Source: an uncultured Oscillospiraceae bacterium
GTDB lineage: Bacteria; Bacillota; Clostridia; Oscillospirales; Oscillospiraceae
Length of the DNA: 25,621 nt
Direction: 5' to 3'
Assembly: GCA_934630495.1 (NCBI GenBank)
Contig: CAKTVW010000034.1
Coordinates: forward strand, 1 to 25,621
The position numbers were made by a program, and so were the translations under genes. The notes beneath the pieces were generated by a model. The model saw only the letters and a program-made list of their open reading frames with translations. It was not told where the DNA came from and made no database searches. This document shows positions 1 through 7,641 of this stretch, one piece after another (positions within the stretch are counted from its first letter, which is position 1; each line of letters starts with the position of its first letter).

Positions 1-222
1 GGGTACACAAAGTATTCCTGCGCTTTTCAAATCTCAACCCGCCAAAAAATCTCTCGACGTCCGCTCTTGTCGATTTATACTAGAATCTGTTAAAAAGCTT
101 GAAAAGCTTTTTATAGCGCCAAGGGCGCGTCAGATTCTGCATGAGACGGCGCAGCGTGCTTTCGCACGATGCGAGTGTGCGTAGCACACGGGATTCTTGA
201 TTAAATCTTTTAATCAAGAATC
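1..222. repeat. Composite palindromic repeat, copy 1 (left end outside window)
   Basis: Almost the same sequence occurs at about 14446-14673, with only scattered substitutions over some 220 bases. Copy 1 starts inside the element, so its left terminus is not visible. The part up to base 77 matches the right half of the MITE-like unit seen whole at 14367-14534, but about 12 bases of its right terminal repeat are replaced by two. The part from base 80 on is a chain of hairpins: AGAATCTG (83-90) pairs with CAGATTCT, enclosing an AAAAAGCTT/AAGCTTTTT stem and a GCGCC/GGCGC stem. These are followed by a stem around TTTCGCA, a GTGTGCGTAGCACAC hairpin and the 31-base palindrome at 192-222. No protein is encoded. 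Confidence 0.8.
192..222. repeat. 31-base perfect palindrome, copy 1 of 3
   Basis: GATTCTTGATTAAA, a TCT loop, then TTTAATCAAGAATC: 14 paired bases with a 3-base loop. Identical copies lie at 479-509 and 14643-14673. It closes the composite repeat and could also act as a hairpin in either transcript. Confidence 0.85.
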
Positions 223-373
223 ACAGCGTGTCGAAAAACCCTTTTCGACACGCTGGCAGACTGCTAAAAAGTTCGGAAGACAAGCAACTCACGCCCGTCG
301 GCGTACATAGGTACGGTAGGGCGTGAGTTGCGCAGTAAGTCAAAATTCTTGCGGAGCAAGCGAATTTTCACAT
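223..373. repeat. Further intergenic hairpins
   Basis: Three more inverted repeats follow the composite repeat. CAGCGTGTCGAAAA pairs with TTTTCGACACGCTG at about 223-254. GCAACTCACGCCC (284-296) pairs with GGGCGTGAGTTGC (319-331). AAAATTCTTGC pairs imperfectly with GCAAGCGAATTTT at about 343-373. There is no coding sequence here. The remaining stretch up to 735 holds only the second copy of the 31-base palindrome and a candidate terminator. Confidence 0.65.
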
Positions 374-478
374 TATAAAGTTTGGAATATCCCGTTTTTT
401 TGAATCAAAACTTAGATAGTGAAAATCTTTTAAAATGTTAGCCAATTTTGACGATTACGGACTTTTTTGACAGTCTGG

Positions 479-509
479 GATTCTTGATTAAATCTTTTAA
501 TCAAGAATC
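479..509. repeat. 31-base perfect palindrome, copy 2 of 3
   Basis: Same 14-3-14 palindrome as at 192-222. Here it stands alone, without the rest of the composite repeat, which suggests it is a separable module. Confidence 0.85.
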
Positions 510-588
510 AGTATCAGTATCAGGGCCGCACGGCGACGGCAGGCACAGAACATCGATTTGTGGGCAAGCGTGCCGGTCAAATAAAGAA

Positions 589-637
589 GCGGCGGCACGC
601 TGCGCTCCCGCAGAAGGGAGGCACCTCATGCCGCCGC
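589..637 (-). terminator. Candidate terminator of the trpS-tagO-wecB operon
   Basis: GCGGCGGCA (589-597) pairs with TGCCGCCGC (629-637), with an inner CTCCC/GGGAG stem (605-609, 616-620). On the minus strand the stem is followed by TTCTTTATTT, a moderate T tract. It lies about 100 bases past the wecB stop. The distance and imperfect T run keep confidence modest. Confidence 0.5.
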
Positions 638-735
638 AGATATTCCGAAAAACAGCGCAAGTAAGGGGCGCAGAAATTTCCCCCGGAGCGGCGGTGCGCT
701 TTTGGAAAAACGGCGCCGCTGTGCGCCCGAATGCG

Positions 736-1878
736 TCAGGGGTTAAAATCCGCAGGCCGCTCGGCACGCAGGCCGAAGCGCCACTCGATCGCGTCGGCAA
801 TGCGCTTGCAGGCGTTTCCGTCGCCGTAGGGATTTACGGCGTGCGCCATTGCGTCGTATGCGGCGGGATCGTCTAAAAGCTCGTCCGCCAATGCGACGAT
901 GCGGTCGTATTCCACGCCGGCCAGCTTGACCGTCCCGGCGGCGACCGCTTCGGGACGTTCCGTCTCGCGCCGAAGTACCAATACGGGCTTTCCCATCGCG
1001 GGAGCTTCCTCCTGCAAGCCGCCGGAATCCGTCATGACGAAGCGGCAGCGGGACATAAGGTTGTGCATTTCTTCAACATCCACGGGATCAATCAGATGGA
1101 CACGTTCAACGCCGCCCAGCTCCTCCTGCGCGCATTGGCGCACTGCCGGACTGAGATGGACGGGATAAACGACCTCCGCCGAGGGATGCCGCTCGACCAC
1201 GGAGCGGACGGCGCGGAGAATGTCGTGCATGGGCTGACCGTAATTCTCGCGGCGGTGGCAGGTCAGGACGATCACCTGACGGTTAACAAAGTCCAGCTCG
1301 TTCAGGACGGGTGTCGAAAAACGATAATCCGCACGGACGGTCGTTTTCATTGCGTCGATCACGGTATTGCCGGTGATGAAGATCTCGCCCTGTACGGCCT
1401 CGCGGCGCAGATTCGCGGCGTTGGCGGCAGTGGGAGAAAAATGCAGCTCGGCAATGTCGCCGACAAGCGTACGGTTCATTTCCTCGGGAAACGGCGAGTA
1501 CTTGTCATAGGTGCGAAGCCCCGCTTCGACATGGCCGACGGGGATCTTCTGATAAAAGGCGGCCAAAGCGCCCGCGAAGGTCGTCGAAGTATCGCCGTGG
1601 ACAAGCACCAGATCGGGCTGCGCCTCTCTGAGCACATCCTCCATACCGAGCAGCGCACGGGTCGTGATGGACGACAGGGTCTGCTGCTTCTGCATGATGT
1701 TCAGGTCATAGTCGCCGCGCAGCTTAAAAATACCCATAACGGAATCCAGCATTTCGCGGTGCTGGCCCGTCAGGCAGCACAGGCTTTCGATCCCCGCGCG
1801 GGACGCCAGCTCCCGAACGAGCGGTGCCATTTTGATCGCCTCCGGGCGTGTGCCGAAAACGGACATGACTTTAAGCAT
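736..1878 (-). CDS. wecB: UDP-N-acetylglucosamine 2-epimerase (non-hydrolysing)
   Basis: Interconverts UDP-GlcNAc and UDP-ManNAc in the cytoplasm, supplying ManNAc for wall teichoic acid or other envelope polysaccharide (family knowledge). The 380-residue product has the usual family length. It opens with FGTRPEAIKMAP (8-19) and carries HGDTSTT (94-100), VEAGLRT (117-123), CHRREN (207-212) and the SGGLQEEAP loop (285-293), all typical of the GT-B epimerase fold. The frame is open to 2019, but the ATG at 1878 gives the canonical N terminus. That ATG overlaps the stop of the upstream transferase gene by eight bases (ATGCTTAA), implying translational coupling. The gene is also called mnaA in Bacillus. 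The pairing with a TagO/WecA-type enzyme supports a role in teichoic-acid linkage or capsule synthesis. Confidence 0.93.
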   Translation of the reverse strand: MLKVMSVFGTRPEAIKMAPLVRELASRAGIESLCCLTGQHREMLDSVMGIFKLRGDYDLNIMQKQQTLSSITTRALLGMEDVLREAQPDLVLVHGDTSTTFAGALAAFYQKIPVGHVEAGLRTYDKYSPFPEEMNRTLVGDIAELHFSPTAANAANLRREAVQGEIFITGNTVIDAMKTTVRADYRFSTPVLNELDFVNRQVIVLTCHRRENYGQPMHDILRAVRSVVERHPSAEVVYPVHLSPAVRQCAQEELGGVERVHLIDPVDVEEMHNLMSRCRFVMTDSGGLQEEAPAMGKPVLVLRRETERPEAVAAGTVKLAGVEYDRIVALADELLDDPAAYDAMAHAVNPYGDGNACKRIADAIEWRFGLRAERPADFNP

Positions 1879-3040
1879 GGTCGGAGTCCTCCGGTTCTTC
1901 GACGGTTTCGGCGAGGCTGTCCGCATCCGAGTCGGTGTCAGCGGCTTCGGCAGAGTTGGGAGCCTCGACTGCATCGGCTTCGCTGGAAACGTCGGCGTCC
2001 TTTTTATGGTGCACGCCAAAGATCAGCCTGATGCCGATCGCGCCGACGACAATGACCGCCGCAAGGAAGATCAGCGCCTGCACCTCGCCGCTGTCGGTCA
2101 GCACAACGGCGGAAAGTCCGAGGATTGCGGAAAGCAGATAGGCAATGGCGACCGCCTGCTTCTGAGAGAAGCCCATGTCGATCAGGCGATGGTGCACATG
2201 GCCGCGGTCGGCGTGCATCGGGCTTTGCCCGTGGGCCAGACGGCGGATAACGGCAAAGCACAGATCAAAGATCGGCAGGCCCAGCACCAGAAACGGCACG
2301 GCAAACGAGATCACGGCATAGGTCTTAAACAGGCCGAAGACGGAAATGCTCGCCAGCATAAAGCCGAGGAAGGTCGAGCCGGTATCGCCCATAAAGATCG
2401 TGGCGGGATTGAAATTATAGGGAATGAAGCCGATGCAGGCGCCGACGATCGCGGCAAGCAGCAGCACACAGGCCTGTGCCGTCGGGTCGCCGGAGGGAAG
2501 CAGCAGCGCAACGACCAGCATACTTCCCGCCGAGATCGCGGAAATGCCGGAGGCAAGGCCGTCCAAGCCGTCAATAAAGTTGACGGCGTTCGTGATGGCG
2601 ACGATCCAGATCACGGTCGCGGCGTAGGACAGCCAGACCGGAAGCTGCCAGCCGCCAATATGCTCAATACGGCAGCCGTACAGCGTTACGACGATCGCCG
2701 CAGCGATCTGTACGGCAAACTTCGGCAGGGCATGGAGGGTCATAATGTCGTCCAACACGCCCAGAACAACGATGATCGTCGATGCAAGCAGAATGCCCTG
2801 CACCTGATGCGGAATATTCTTGCAGAAGATCAGAATGCTGACCATAAATGCAATATAGATTGCAAGGCCGCCCAGTCGCGGGATCGGAACATGGTGCATA
2901 CGGCGGCCGTCCTTGGGGACGTCCATTGCACCGACCTTCCGCGCCAAGACCTTGATGATCGGCGTCAGCGCGCACGAAATACCGGCCGCAACGGCCAGTG
3001 TCAGCGCAATGCGCAAAATTGTTTTCGGGTCGAGAATCAC
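1871..3040 (-). CDS. tagO: Undecaprenyl-phosphate GlcNAc-1-phosphate transferase (TagO/WecA type)
   Basis: Transfers GlcNAc-1-phosphate from UDP-GlcNAc to the membrane carrier undecaprenyl phosphate, the first committed step of wall teichoic acid and related polymers (family knowledge). It is a 389-residue polytopic membrane protein. The family motifs appear in order: DD at 97-98, NFIDGLDG (154-161), MGDTGS (217-222) and HADRGHVHHRL (276-286), the last separating it from MraY. The start is GTG at 3040 with AAGGAG seven bases upstream. An unusual acidic tail of about 40 residues (from about 350, rich in Glu, Asp and Ala) follows the last membrane segment, and its final codons overlap wecB. It sits 30 bases downstream of trpS in the same direction. 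TagO versus WecA naming cannot be decided from sequence alone. Confidence 0.92.
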   Translation of the reverse strand: MILDPKTILRIALTLAVAAGISCALTPIIKVLARKVGAMDVPKDGRRMHHVPIPRLGGLAIYIAFMVSILIFCKNIPHQVQGILLASTIIVVLGVLDDIMTLHALPKFAVQIAAAIVVTLYGCRIEHIGGWQLPVWLSYAATVIWIVAITNAVNFIDGLDGLASGISAISAGSMLVVALLLPSGDPTAQACVLLLAAIVGACIGFIPYNFNPATIFMGDTGSTFLGFMLASISVFGLFKTYAVISFAVPFLVLGLPIFDLCFAVIRRLAHGQSPMHADRGHVHHRLIDMGFSQKQAVAIAYLLSAILGLSAVVLTDSGEVQALIFLAAVIVVGAIGIRLIFGVHHKKDADVSSEADAVEAPNSAEAADTDSDADSLAETVEEPEDSDHA

Positions 3041-3070
3041 AGCTTATCTCCTTATTCTGTCTGGGCCGCC

Positions 3071-4087
3071 TCAGCGGGCGACAAAGCCGACCTTTTTGTA
3101 AACCTTACGAAGCGTCTTTTCCGCGACAAAGGAAGCCTTTTCCGCGCCCTCCTCCATGACCTTTTGCAGATACGCCTTATCGGCAAGAATCCGCACAGTC
3201 TCCTCGCGGATGGGACGCAGCAGCTCCACGACCGATTCGCCGACGGCCTTTTTGAAATCGCCGTAGCCGCGGCCCGCAAATTCCGCCTCGATCTGCGGGA
3301 AGGTGCGTCCCGTCGCGGCGGAGTAAATGGTCATCAGATTGGAAATACCTTTTTTATCCACCGGGTCGTAGCGCACCTCGGATTCGCAGTCGGTCACGGC
3401 GCGCTTAAACAGGCGCATAATGTCCTCCGGGCGGTCCATCAGCGTGACGCGGCCGGGGTCCTCCGCCTCGGATTTGGACATCTTGGCCTCCGGATTGACA
3501 AGGCTCATGATGCGCGCACCGACCTTCGGGACATACGGCTCCGGCAGCTTGAAAACGTCGCCGTAGATACCGTTGAAGCGGCGGGCAATGTCGCGGGTCA
3601 GCTCAACGTGCTGCTTCTGGTCCTCGCCGACAGGCACAAGGTCGGCCTGATACAGCAGAATATCGGCCGCCATCAGCGACGGATAAGTAAACAGGCCGCC
3701 GTTGATATTGTCGGCGTTTTTGGCGCTTTTATCCTTAAACTGCGTCATACGGCTCAGCTCGCCGAACATGGCGTAGCAGTTCAGGACCCAGCCCAGCTCC
3801 GCATGCTGATGCACATGGCTCTGGAAGAACAGAACGTTCTTTTCCGGATCCAGACCGCAGGCAATGTATTGCGCAAGCTGGCTCAGAGAGCGGCGGCGCA
3901 GATCGGCGGGGTTCTGCCGCACGGTGATGGTATGCAGGTCCGCCATGAAATAATAACAGTCAAACTCGTCCTCGCGGCCCTTCCAGTTTCGGATCGCACC
4001 GAGGTAGGAGCCGAGGGTCAGGTCCCCCGAGGGCTTAATACCGGAGAGCATCCGCTTTTTTACGGTCGGCTGCTGAAGTTCAGTCAT
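3071..4087 (-). CDS. trpS: Tryptophanyl-tRNA synthetase
   Basis: Charges tRNA-Trp with tryptophan using ATP; a cytoplasmic class I synthetase. The product has 338 residues, the normal size for bacterial TrpRS. The N terminus has the TrpRS opening SGIKPSGDLTLGSYLGA (15-31), with the HIGH-equivalent segment inside it. ADLH follows at 49-52, and the second class I signature KMSKS is intact at 202-206. The ATG at 4087 has GAAAGG upstream. It is the first gene of the operon with tagO and wecB. Its leader is short, and I see no T-box specifier/antiterminator structure between the promoter and the start. Confidence 0.96.
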   Translation of the reverse strand: MTELQQPTVKKRMLSGIKPSGDLTLGSYLGAIRNWKGREDEFDCYYFMADLHTITVRQNPADLRRRSLSQLAQYIACGLDPEKNVLFFQSHVHQHAELGWVLNCYAMFGELSRMTQFKDKSAKNADNINGGLFTYPSLMAADILLYQADLVPVGEDQKQHVELTRDIARRFNGIYGDVFKLPEPYVPKVGARIMSLVNPEAKMSKSEAEDPGRVTLMDRPEDIMRLFKRAVTDCESEVRYDPVDKKGISNLMTIYSAATGRTFPQIEAEFAGRGYGDFKKAVGESVVELLRPIREETVRILADKAYLQKVMEEGAEKASFVAEKTLRKVYKKVGFVAR

Positions 4088-4133
4088 AATCGATCACGCC
4101 TTTCAAGTTGGTCAAATGCAGATTTGTTAGAAT

Positions 4134-4162
4134 ATAGTATCATATTCTTCCCGATTTCGCAA
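4134..4162 (-). promoter_or_regulatory. SigA-type promoter of trpS
   Basis: Minus strand: TTGCGA (4157-4162), 17-base spacer, TACTAT (4134-4139). It ends about 47 bases upstream of the trpS ATG. Confidence 0.65.
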
Positions 4163-4257
4163 GCGTTTCAGCCGAAAAACGACATTCCGCGCGTCGGCGT
4201 GCCGAAAAAATGCGAACGCTTCGCGTGAATATGTCTGCGTAAATTACAAATTCGATA

Positions 4258-4286
4258 TTGAAATTGGAAATAGAATCAGGTATACT
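4258..4286 (+). promoter_or_regulatory. SigA-type promoter of the minD-mgsA-dapH operon
   Basis: TTGAAA (4258-4263), a 17-base spacer and TATACT (4281-4286), close to consensus. AAAGAGGAG (4307-4315) follows as the ribosome binding site nine bases before the ATG at 4325. Confidence 0.8.
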
Positions 4287-4324
4287 AGAATCGTATAAAG
4301 TATGGGAAAGAGGAGCGTGAACGC

Positions 4325-5062
4325 ATGGGCGAGGTCGTATCGGTCATTTCCGGGAAAGGCGGCACCGGCAAAACAACGCTGTGTGCCGCTGTTGCGGCCT
4401 GCCTTGCCGCCGAGGGGCAGCGGGTCTTGTGCATCGACGCGGACATCGGCCTGCGGAATCTGGATATTGCGCTGGGAATGGCCGATCAGCCGATCGTCGC
4501 ATTCACCGACGTGCTCCATGGCCACTATACGCTTGACGACGCGACGGTACACCCCAAGCTTCCCGGCCTCTCTCTGCTGACGGCTCCCGTTCGGGAGAAC
4601 GAGGAGCTGATCGACGGCGCCGCCTTCGGACGGATGCTGGAGGACGCGCGGAAAGCGTTTGATTTCTGCCTGATCGACGCGCCCGCCGGGATCGGCACGG
4701 GCTTCCGTCTGGCAACACGCTATGCCGATCGCTGCATGGTAGTCTCAACGCCCGACCCGGCATCGATGCGGGACGCAGGCTGTGCGGCGGACCTTCTGGC
4801 GCTTGACGGCAAGGAGGAGCTGCAGCTTGTCGTCAATCGCGTTGCGCCGAAGCTCTTTTCCCGTATGGAGCTGACGGTGGACGATATCATGGACGGCGTC
4901 GGGCTGCCGCTGCTGGGACTTGTACCGGAGGACAGCGCGGTCATGCCCGCAGCCGCGCGGAATGAGGCACTGATTTTTGCCACGCAGGGCGGTGCGGCCG
5001 AGGCGTGTCTGCGCATCTCGCGGCGGCTGCGGGGCTGTCGGATGCCGCTGATGAAATTATGA
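4325..5062 (+). CDS. minD: MinD/ParA-family ATPase, probable septum-site protein MinD
   Basis: A 245-residue deviant-Walker ATPase that, in the MinD family, dimerises with ATP on the membrane to place the division septum. Visible motifs are the deviant Walker A GKGGTGKTT (10-18), IDADIGLRNLDIALG (37-51, the MinD switch region) and LIDAPAGIG (about 115-123). The C terminus is short and basic (RRLRGCRMPLMKL), compatible with the amphipathic membrane-targeting helix of MinD. No minC or minE lies next to it in the window. Association with mgsA is often seen near min genes in Clostridia (recollection of gene order), which favours MinD over a FlhG- or plasmid-type ParA. mgsA begins 14 bases downstream. 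Confidence 0.8.
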   Translation: MGEVVSVISGKGGTGKTTLCAAVAACLAAEGQRVLCIDADIGLRNLDIALGMADQPIVAFTDVLHGHYTLDDATVHPKLPGLSLLTAPVRENEELIDGAAFGRMLEDARKAFDFCLIDAPAGIGTGFRLATRYADRCMVVSTPDPASMRDAGCAADLLALDGKEELQLVVNRVAPKLFSRMELTVDDIMDGVGLPLLGLVPEDSAVMPAAARNEALIFATQGGAAEACLRISRRLRGCRMPLMKL

Positions 5063-5076
5063 GGTGAAGAGAAGAT

Positions 5077-5493
5077 ATGAATATTACGCTCATGGCTCAT
5101 GATAAGAAAAAGGAACTGATGGTGCAGTTCTGCACCGCGTATAAAAGCGTACTGGCAAAGCATAAGCTCTCCGCGACGGCTACGACGGGCCGTCTTGTAT
5201 CCGAGGCGACCGGCCTGCCCGTAACGCTCTTCCTGTCGCATAATCAGGGCGGCCATCAGCAGGTGGACGCGCGGATTGCCTATAACGAGATCGACCTTGT
5301 GCTGATGTTTGCCGACCCGAATAACGTCGATCCTTGGGAGGATCAGCAGATCGTGCAGACCATCCATTTGTGCGACGCACATAACGTGCCTGTCGCGACC
5401 AATCTTGCGTCTGCGGAAATGCTTATCATGGGCTTGCAGCGCGGCGATCTGGATTGGCGCGAAATGATGCGGCCGAAGCGCTCGGTGAGGTGA
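5077..5493 (+). CDS. mgsA: Methylglyoxal synthase
   Basis: Converts dihydroxyacetone phosphate to methylglyoxal and phosphate, a bypass of lower glycolysis under phosphate limitation or sugar-phosphate overflow (family knowledge). The 138-residue product matches the family: N-terminal ALMAHDKKK-like stretch (MNITLMAHDKKKELM), ATTGRL at about 36-41 for phosphate binding, GGHQQVDARI at about 59-68, and the FADPNNVDPWEDQQ segment near 74-88 holding the catalytic Asp. GAGGTGAAG lies in front of the ATG. It sits 14 bases after minD and three bases before the dapH start, so the three genes are almost certainly cotranscribed. Confidence 0.94.
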   Translation: MNITLMAHDKKKELMVQFCTAYKSVLAKHKLSATATTGRLVSEATGLPVTLFLSHNQGGHQQVDARIAYNEIDLVLMFADPNNVDPWEDQQIVQTIHLCDAHNVPVATNLASAEMLIMGLQRGDLDWREMMRPKRSVR

Positions 5494-5496
5494 ATT

Positions 5497-6195
5497 ATGG
5501 ACGCATTTGAGATCATTGAACGGATCCGCACAGCGGAAAAGAAGACGCCCGTGCGCGTGACACTGGTCGTAAAGGCTCCATGCGTCTTCGAGGGTGTCGA
5601 GAATTTTTGCGGCGGCAGCGGCCTGCATATCCTGTTCGGCGATTGGAAGGTGCTGAAGCCGCAGCTTGAGGCAAACGCTGCCCGCATCGAGCGGCTTCAC
5701 ATTGAGAATGAGGCCTGCAACTCCGCTTTGCCCATGATGGATCTGAAAGAGCTTCATGCCCGCGTTGAGCCGGGAGCGATCATTCGCGAGGGCGTAGAGA
5801 TTGCGGATAACGCCGTCATTATGATGGGCGCGATCTTGAATATCGGCGCCAAGGTCGGCGAAAGCAGTATGATCGATATGGGCGCGGTCTTGGGCGGCCG
5901 CGCCACGGTGGGAAAACGCTGCCATATTGCGGCGGGCGCCGTCCTTGCGGGCGTGATCGAGCCGCCCAGCGCCACACCGGTCATTGTCGGAGACGACGTG
6001 ATCGTCGGCGCAAACGCCGTCGTGCTTGAGGGCGTTCGGATCGGCAACCGCGCTGTTGTCGCGGCCGGGTCGGTGGTCACGCACGACGTGCCGGAGAACG
6101 CGGTCGTGGCGGGAACGCCTGCAAAGCTCGTAAAATACCGCGACGATCAGACCGATTCGAAAACCGTCCTGATCGACGCCCTTCGCGAGCTGTGA
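5497..6195 (+). CDS. dapH: Tetrahydrodipicolinate N-acetyltransferase
   Basis: Acetylates 2,3,4,5-tetrahydrodipicolinate with acetyl-CoA in the acetylase branch of the diaminopimelate/lysine pathway, feeding both lysine and peptidoglycan. The 232-residue length is normal for DapH. An N-terminal DapH-specific domain (about 1-85) precedes a left-handed beta-helix of hexapeptide repeats (about 90-200), with I-G-x-N/A-A-V-type turns such as GDDVIVGANAVV and the closing VVAGTPAKLVK typical of this acyltransferase family. The start at 5497 has GTGAGGTG upstream, overlapping the end of mgsA. No lysine riboswitch is seen in front of it; it is read from the minD promoter. Confidence 0.94.
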   Translation: MDAFEIIERIRTAEKKTPVRVTLVVKAPCVFEGVENFCGGSGLHILFGDWKVLKPQLEANAARIERLHIENEACNSALPMMDLKELHARVEPGAIIREGVEIADNAVIMMGAILNIGAKVGESSMIDMGAVLGGRATVGKRCHIAAGAVLAGVIEPPSATPVIVGDDVIVGANAVVLEGVRIGNRAVVAAGSVVTHDVPENAVVAGTPAKLVKYRDDQTDSKTVLIDALREL

Positions 6196-6221
6196 TCGGA
6201 AATAACGTTTTTGTGATAACC

Positions 6222-6253
6222 GCCGGGGACGGGAGCAAGCTCCTGTCCCCGGC
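6222..6253 (+). terminator. Intrinsic terminator of minD-mgsA-dapH
   Basis: GCCGGGGACGGGAG (6222-6235) pairs with CTCCTGTCCCCGGC (6240-6253): a 14-base stem with one G-T wobble and a CAAG loop, followed after CAG-type spacing by TTTTA. Confidence 0.85.
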
Positions 6254-6307
6254 AGTTTTATGCCGAGAGCCAGTGGAAGCATGAAATGCTTTATAGCCCC
6301 CAATACA

Positions 6308-6337
6308 AAAGCTCTGATTCTTTTGAATCAGAGCTTT
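6308..6337 (-). terminator. Intrinsic terminator of the fibre operon
   Basis: AAAGCTCTGATTC (6308-6320) and GAATCAGAGCTTT (6325-6337) form a perfect 13-base stem with a TTTT loop. Reading on the minus strand the right side is followed by TTTTGTATTG. It sits eight bases past the last gene of the cluster and is convergent with the dapH terminator. Confidence 0.85.
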
Positions 6338-6345
6338 CGGTTCAA

Positions 6346-7020
6346 TTATTGGTTTTCTTCCTTCTTCTTTTTCTTACCGGCAAAGAAGATCACAAGCGCT
6401 GCGCCGAGGAGACATACGCCGACGCCTAGAACGGTCCAGTAGACGATGCTGTGCGTATCCACGCCGGTATTCGGGCCGGAGGGGTCCGTCGGCTCAACGG
6501 GAAGCTCTTCAACGCGGAACTGCCAGTCGAGATACCCGATCGCATCCTGAAAATCGTTGCCCATCTCGATCGGAACATTCAGGATCACGTCCAGATCGAC
6601 ATGTCCGCCGGAATAAAGCGTACCGAGGCAGACCCAATCCGTCAGGCCGTCAGTCACATGGGCAGGCGCATCGAAAAGGATGCTGTCGCCGTTTTCCTTC
6701 ACCAGCAGGTTAAGCTGGGAGAGAAACTCTTCCGAACCCTCCTTCGCGCCGAGTGCGCGGAGGTAGATTTTTACCTTGACCTTGTTTCCGGCGTTATTCT
6801 TGACCGTGATCTTCTGCGTCAGACGATCGCCGGGCATGACGCCCTTAAAGTCCGGAAAAAGATCCGTCGGAGACTGATCGGAGCCGGGAGCGAAAATATA
6901 CTTTTTCGCGTTGCCCTCATACGAGACGGTAGCATCGGCGGCAAAGGCACCGACGCACAGGCTCAGCAGCACGGCAAGGATCAGCAGAAAAGAAAGGAGC
7001 GAATTAACATAGCGTTTCAT
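6346..7020 (-). CDS. Wall-anchored surface protein with PNTG sorting motif
   Basis: A 224-residue exported protein: signal peptide (1-28, cleavage near AFAADA) and a beta-rich ectodomain (about 30-175) with FPDFKGVMPGDRLTQKITVKN, a pattern also seen in the TasA-like neighbours. A Pro-rich linker follows, then GPNTG (182-186), a membrane segment (about 192-215) and a KKKKKEE tail. This is the order of an LPXTG-type sorting signal; P-x-T-G variants are used by class B sortases in Clostridia (family knowledge), and a class B sortase is encoded upstream in the cluster. It is the last gene of the operon, 12 bases after the preceding one. I infer that it fixes the secreted fibre proteins to the wall. 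The substrate assignment is untested. Confidence 0.75.
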   Translation of the reverse strand: MKRYVNSLLSFLLILAVLLSLCVGAFAADATVSYEGNAKKYIFAPGSDQSPTDLFPDFKGVMPGDRLTQKITVKNNAGNKVKVKIYLRALGAKEGSEEFLSQLNLLVKENGDSILFDAPAHVTDGLTDWVCLGTLYSGGHVDLDVILNVPIEMGNDFQDAIGYLDWQFRVEELPVEPTDPSGPNTGVDTHSIVYWTVLGVGVCLLGAALVIFFAGKKKKKEENQ

Positions 7021-7032
7021 GATCCTACCTCC

Positions 7033-7620
7033 TTAGCTAAATTGCGTCGGATCAAGTCCCCATGCGTCCGCAACCGCAGAAGTACCGTCCGCACCTGTCC
7101 CGCTCGCCTGAATCGCGGAAGCAACGATCTCTACCGAAAGCTGGTAGCCAAGCTTCGTATCGATCTGGCGGCAGCCCTTGATCAGCGGTTCCGTGCGGGC
7201 TCCGGGAGCGACCTTCGTCTTGTAATAGTAATAGCCGTCAGAGGCCTTAAACCAATGTTCCGTATCGATGTCGATCGTGTAATCGGATTCTCCGGGAGTC
7301 GCAGCGGAATATGTATTGCCGCTGCCCGAGGGTATCCAGTTGATCAGGATCGCTGCACGGATATAGGCATCGGCTGTTCCGGTATTTTTTACGCGGACAT
7401 CGCTCTTGACCGTTCCGTCAAAGTCCTCGGTCACTTCGCAGGAGATGACAGCATCCTGAAACGTATTCTTGAGCGGGCCGTCGCGGGCAACAAGGAACGC
7501 GACAGTCGCACCGACAGCAGCGCAAAGAAGAAGGATCAGTGAAACGAGTATCAGAGTAAACTTACGATTATGCGTCTTTTTTCCTGTCTCACGCTTATCA
7601 GTATAGCGTTCTTCATCCAT
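7033..7620 (-). CDS. SipW-dependent TasA/camelysin-like secreted protein 4
   Basis: A 195-residue protein with a cytoplasmic Lys/Arg-rich stretch (about 8-20), a long hydrophobic segment (21-42) and a GATVAFLVA cleavage region like SipW-type signals. NTFQDAVI follows in place of the usual NTFTVG. The mature part carries VKNTGTADAYIRAAIL and DGYYYYKTKVAPGARTEPLI, then the family-like tail with VASAIQAS and ADAW. Paralogues lie at 10480, 11305 and 12007. TasA-family proteins form extracellular fibres in Bacillus; that function is inferred here from similarity and from SipW in the same cluster. The ATG at 7620 has AAGGAGGAGG upstream. It lies 21 bases after the VWA gene. Confidence 0.75.
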   Translation of the reverse strand: MDEERYTDKRETGKKTHNRKFTLILVSLILLLCAAVGATVAFLVARDGPLKNTFQDAVISCEVTEDFDGTVKSDVRVKNTGTADAYIRAAILINWIPSGSGNTYSAATPGESDYTIDIDTEHWFKASDGYYYYKTKVAPGARTEPLIKGCRQIDTKLGYQLSVEIVASAIQASGTGADGTSAVADAWGLDPTQFS

Positions 7621-7641
7621 GATTCGTTTCCTCCTCCTTCC

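Noticed and set aside
448..876. 142-residue plus-strand frame over the left intergenic region
   Set aside because: It starts in repeat DNA, has no ribosome binding site and overlaps the 3' end of wecB on the other strand.
1832..4228. 798-residue plus-strand frame
   Set aside because: Antisense to three well-recognised genes (wecB, tagO, trpS); its residue composition is that of a shadow frame and it matches no family.
4281..4292. TATACTAGAATC, identical to a 12-base piece of the repeat at 76-87
   Set aside because: The match stops at 12 bases and is accounted for by the -10 box; probably chance.
4088..4324. Possible T-box leader for trpS
   Set aside because: The leader from the promoter to the ATG is only about 45 bases, too short for a T-box.
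4720..6303. 527-residue minus-strand frame
   Set aside because: Antisense to minD, mgsA and dapH, which carry clear motifs.
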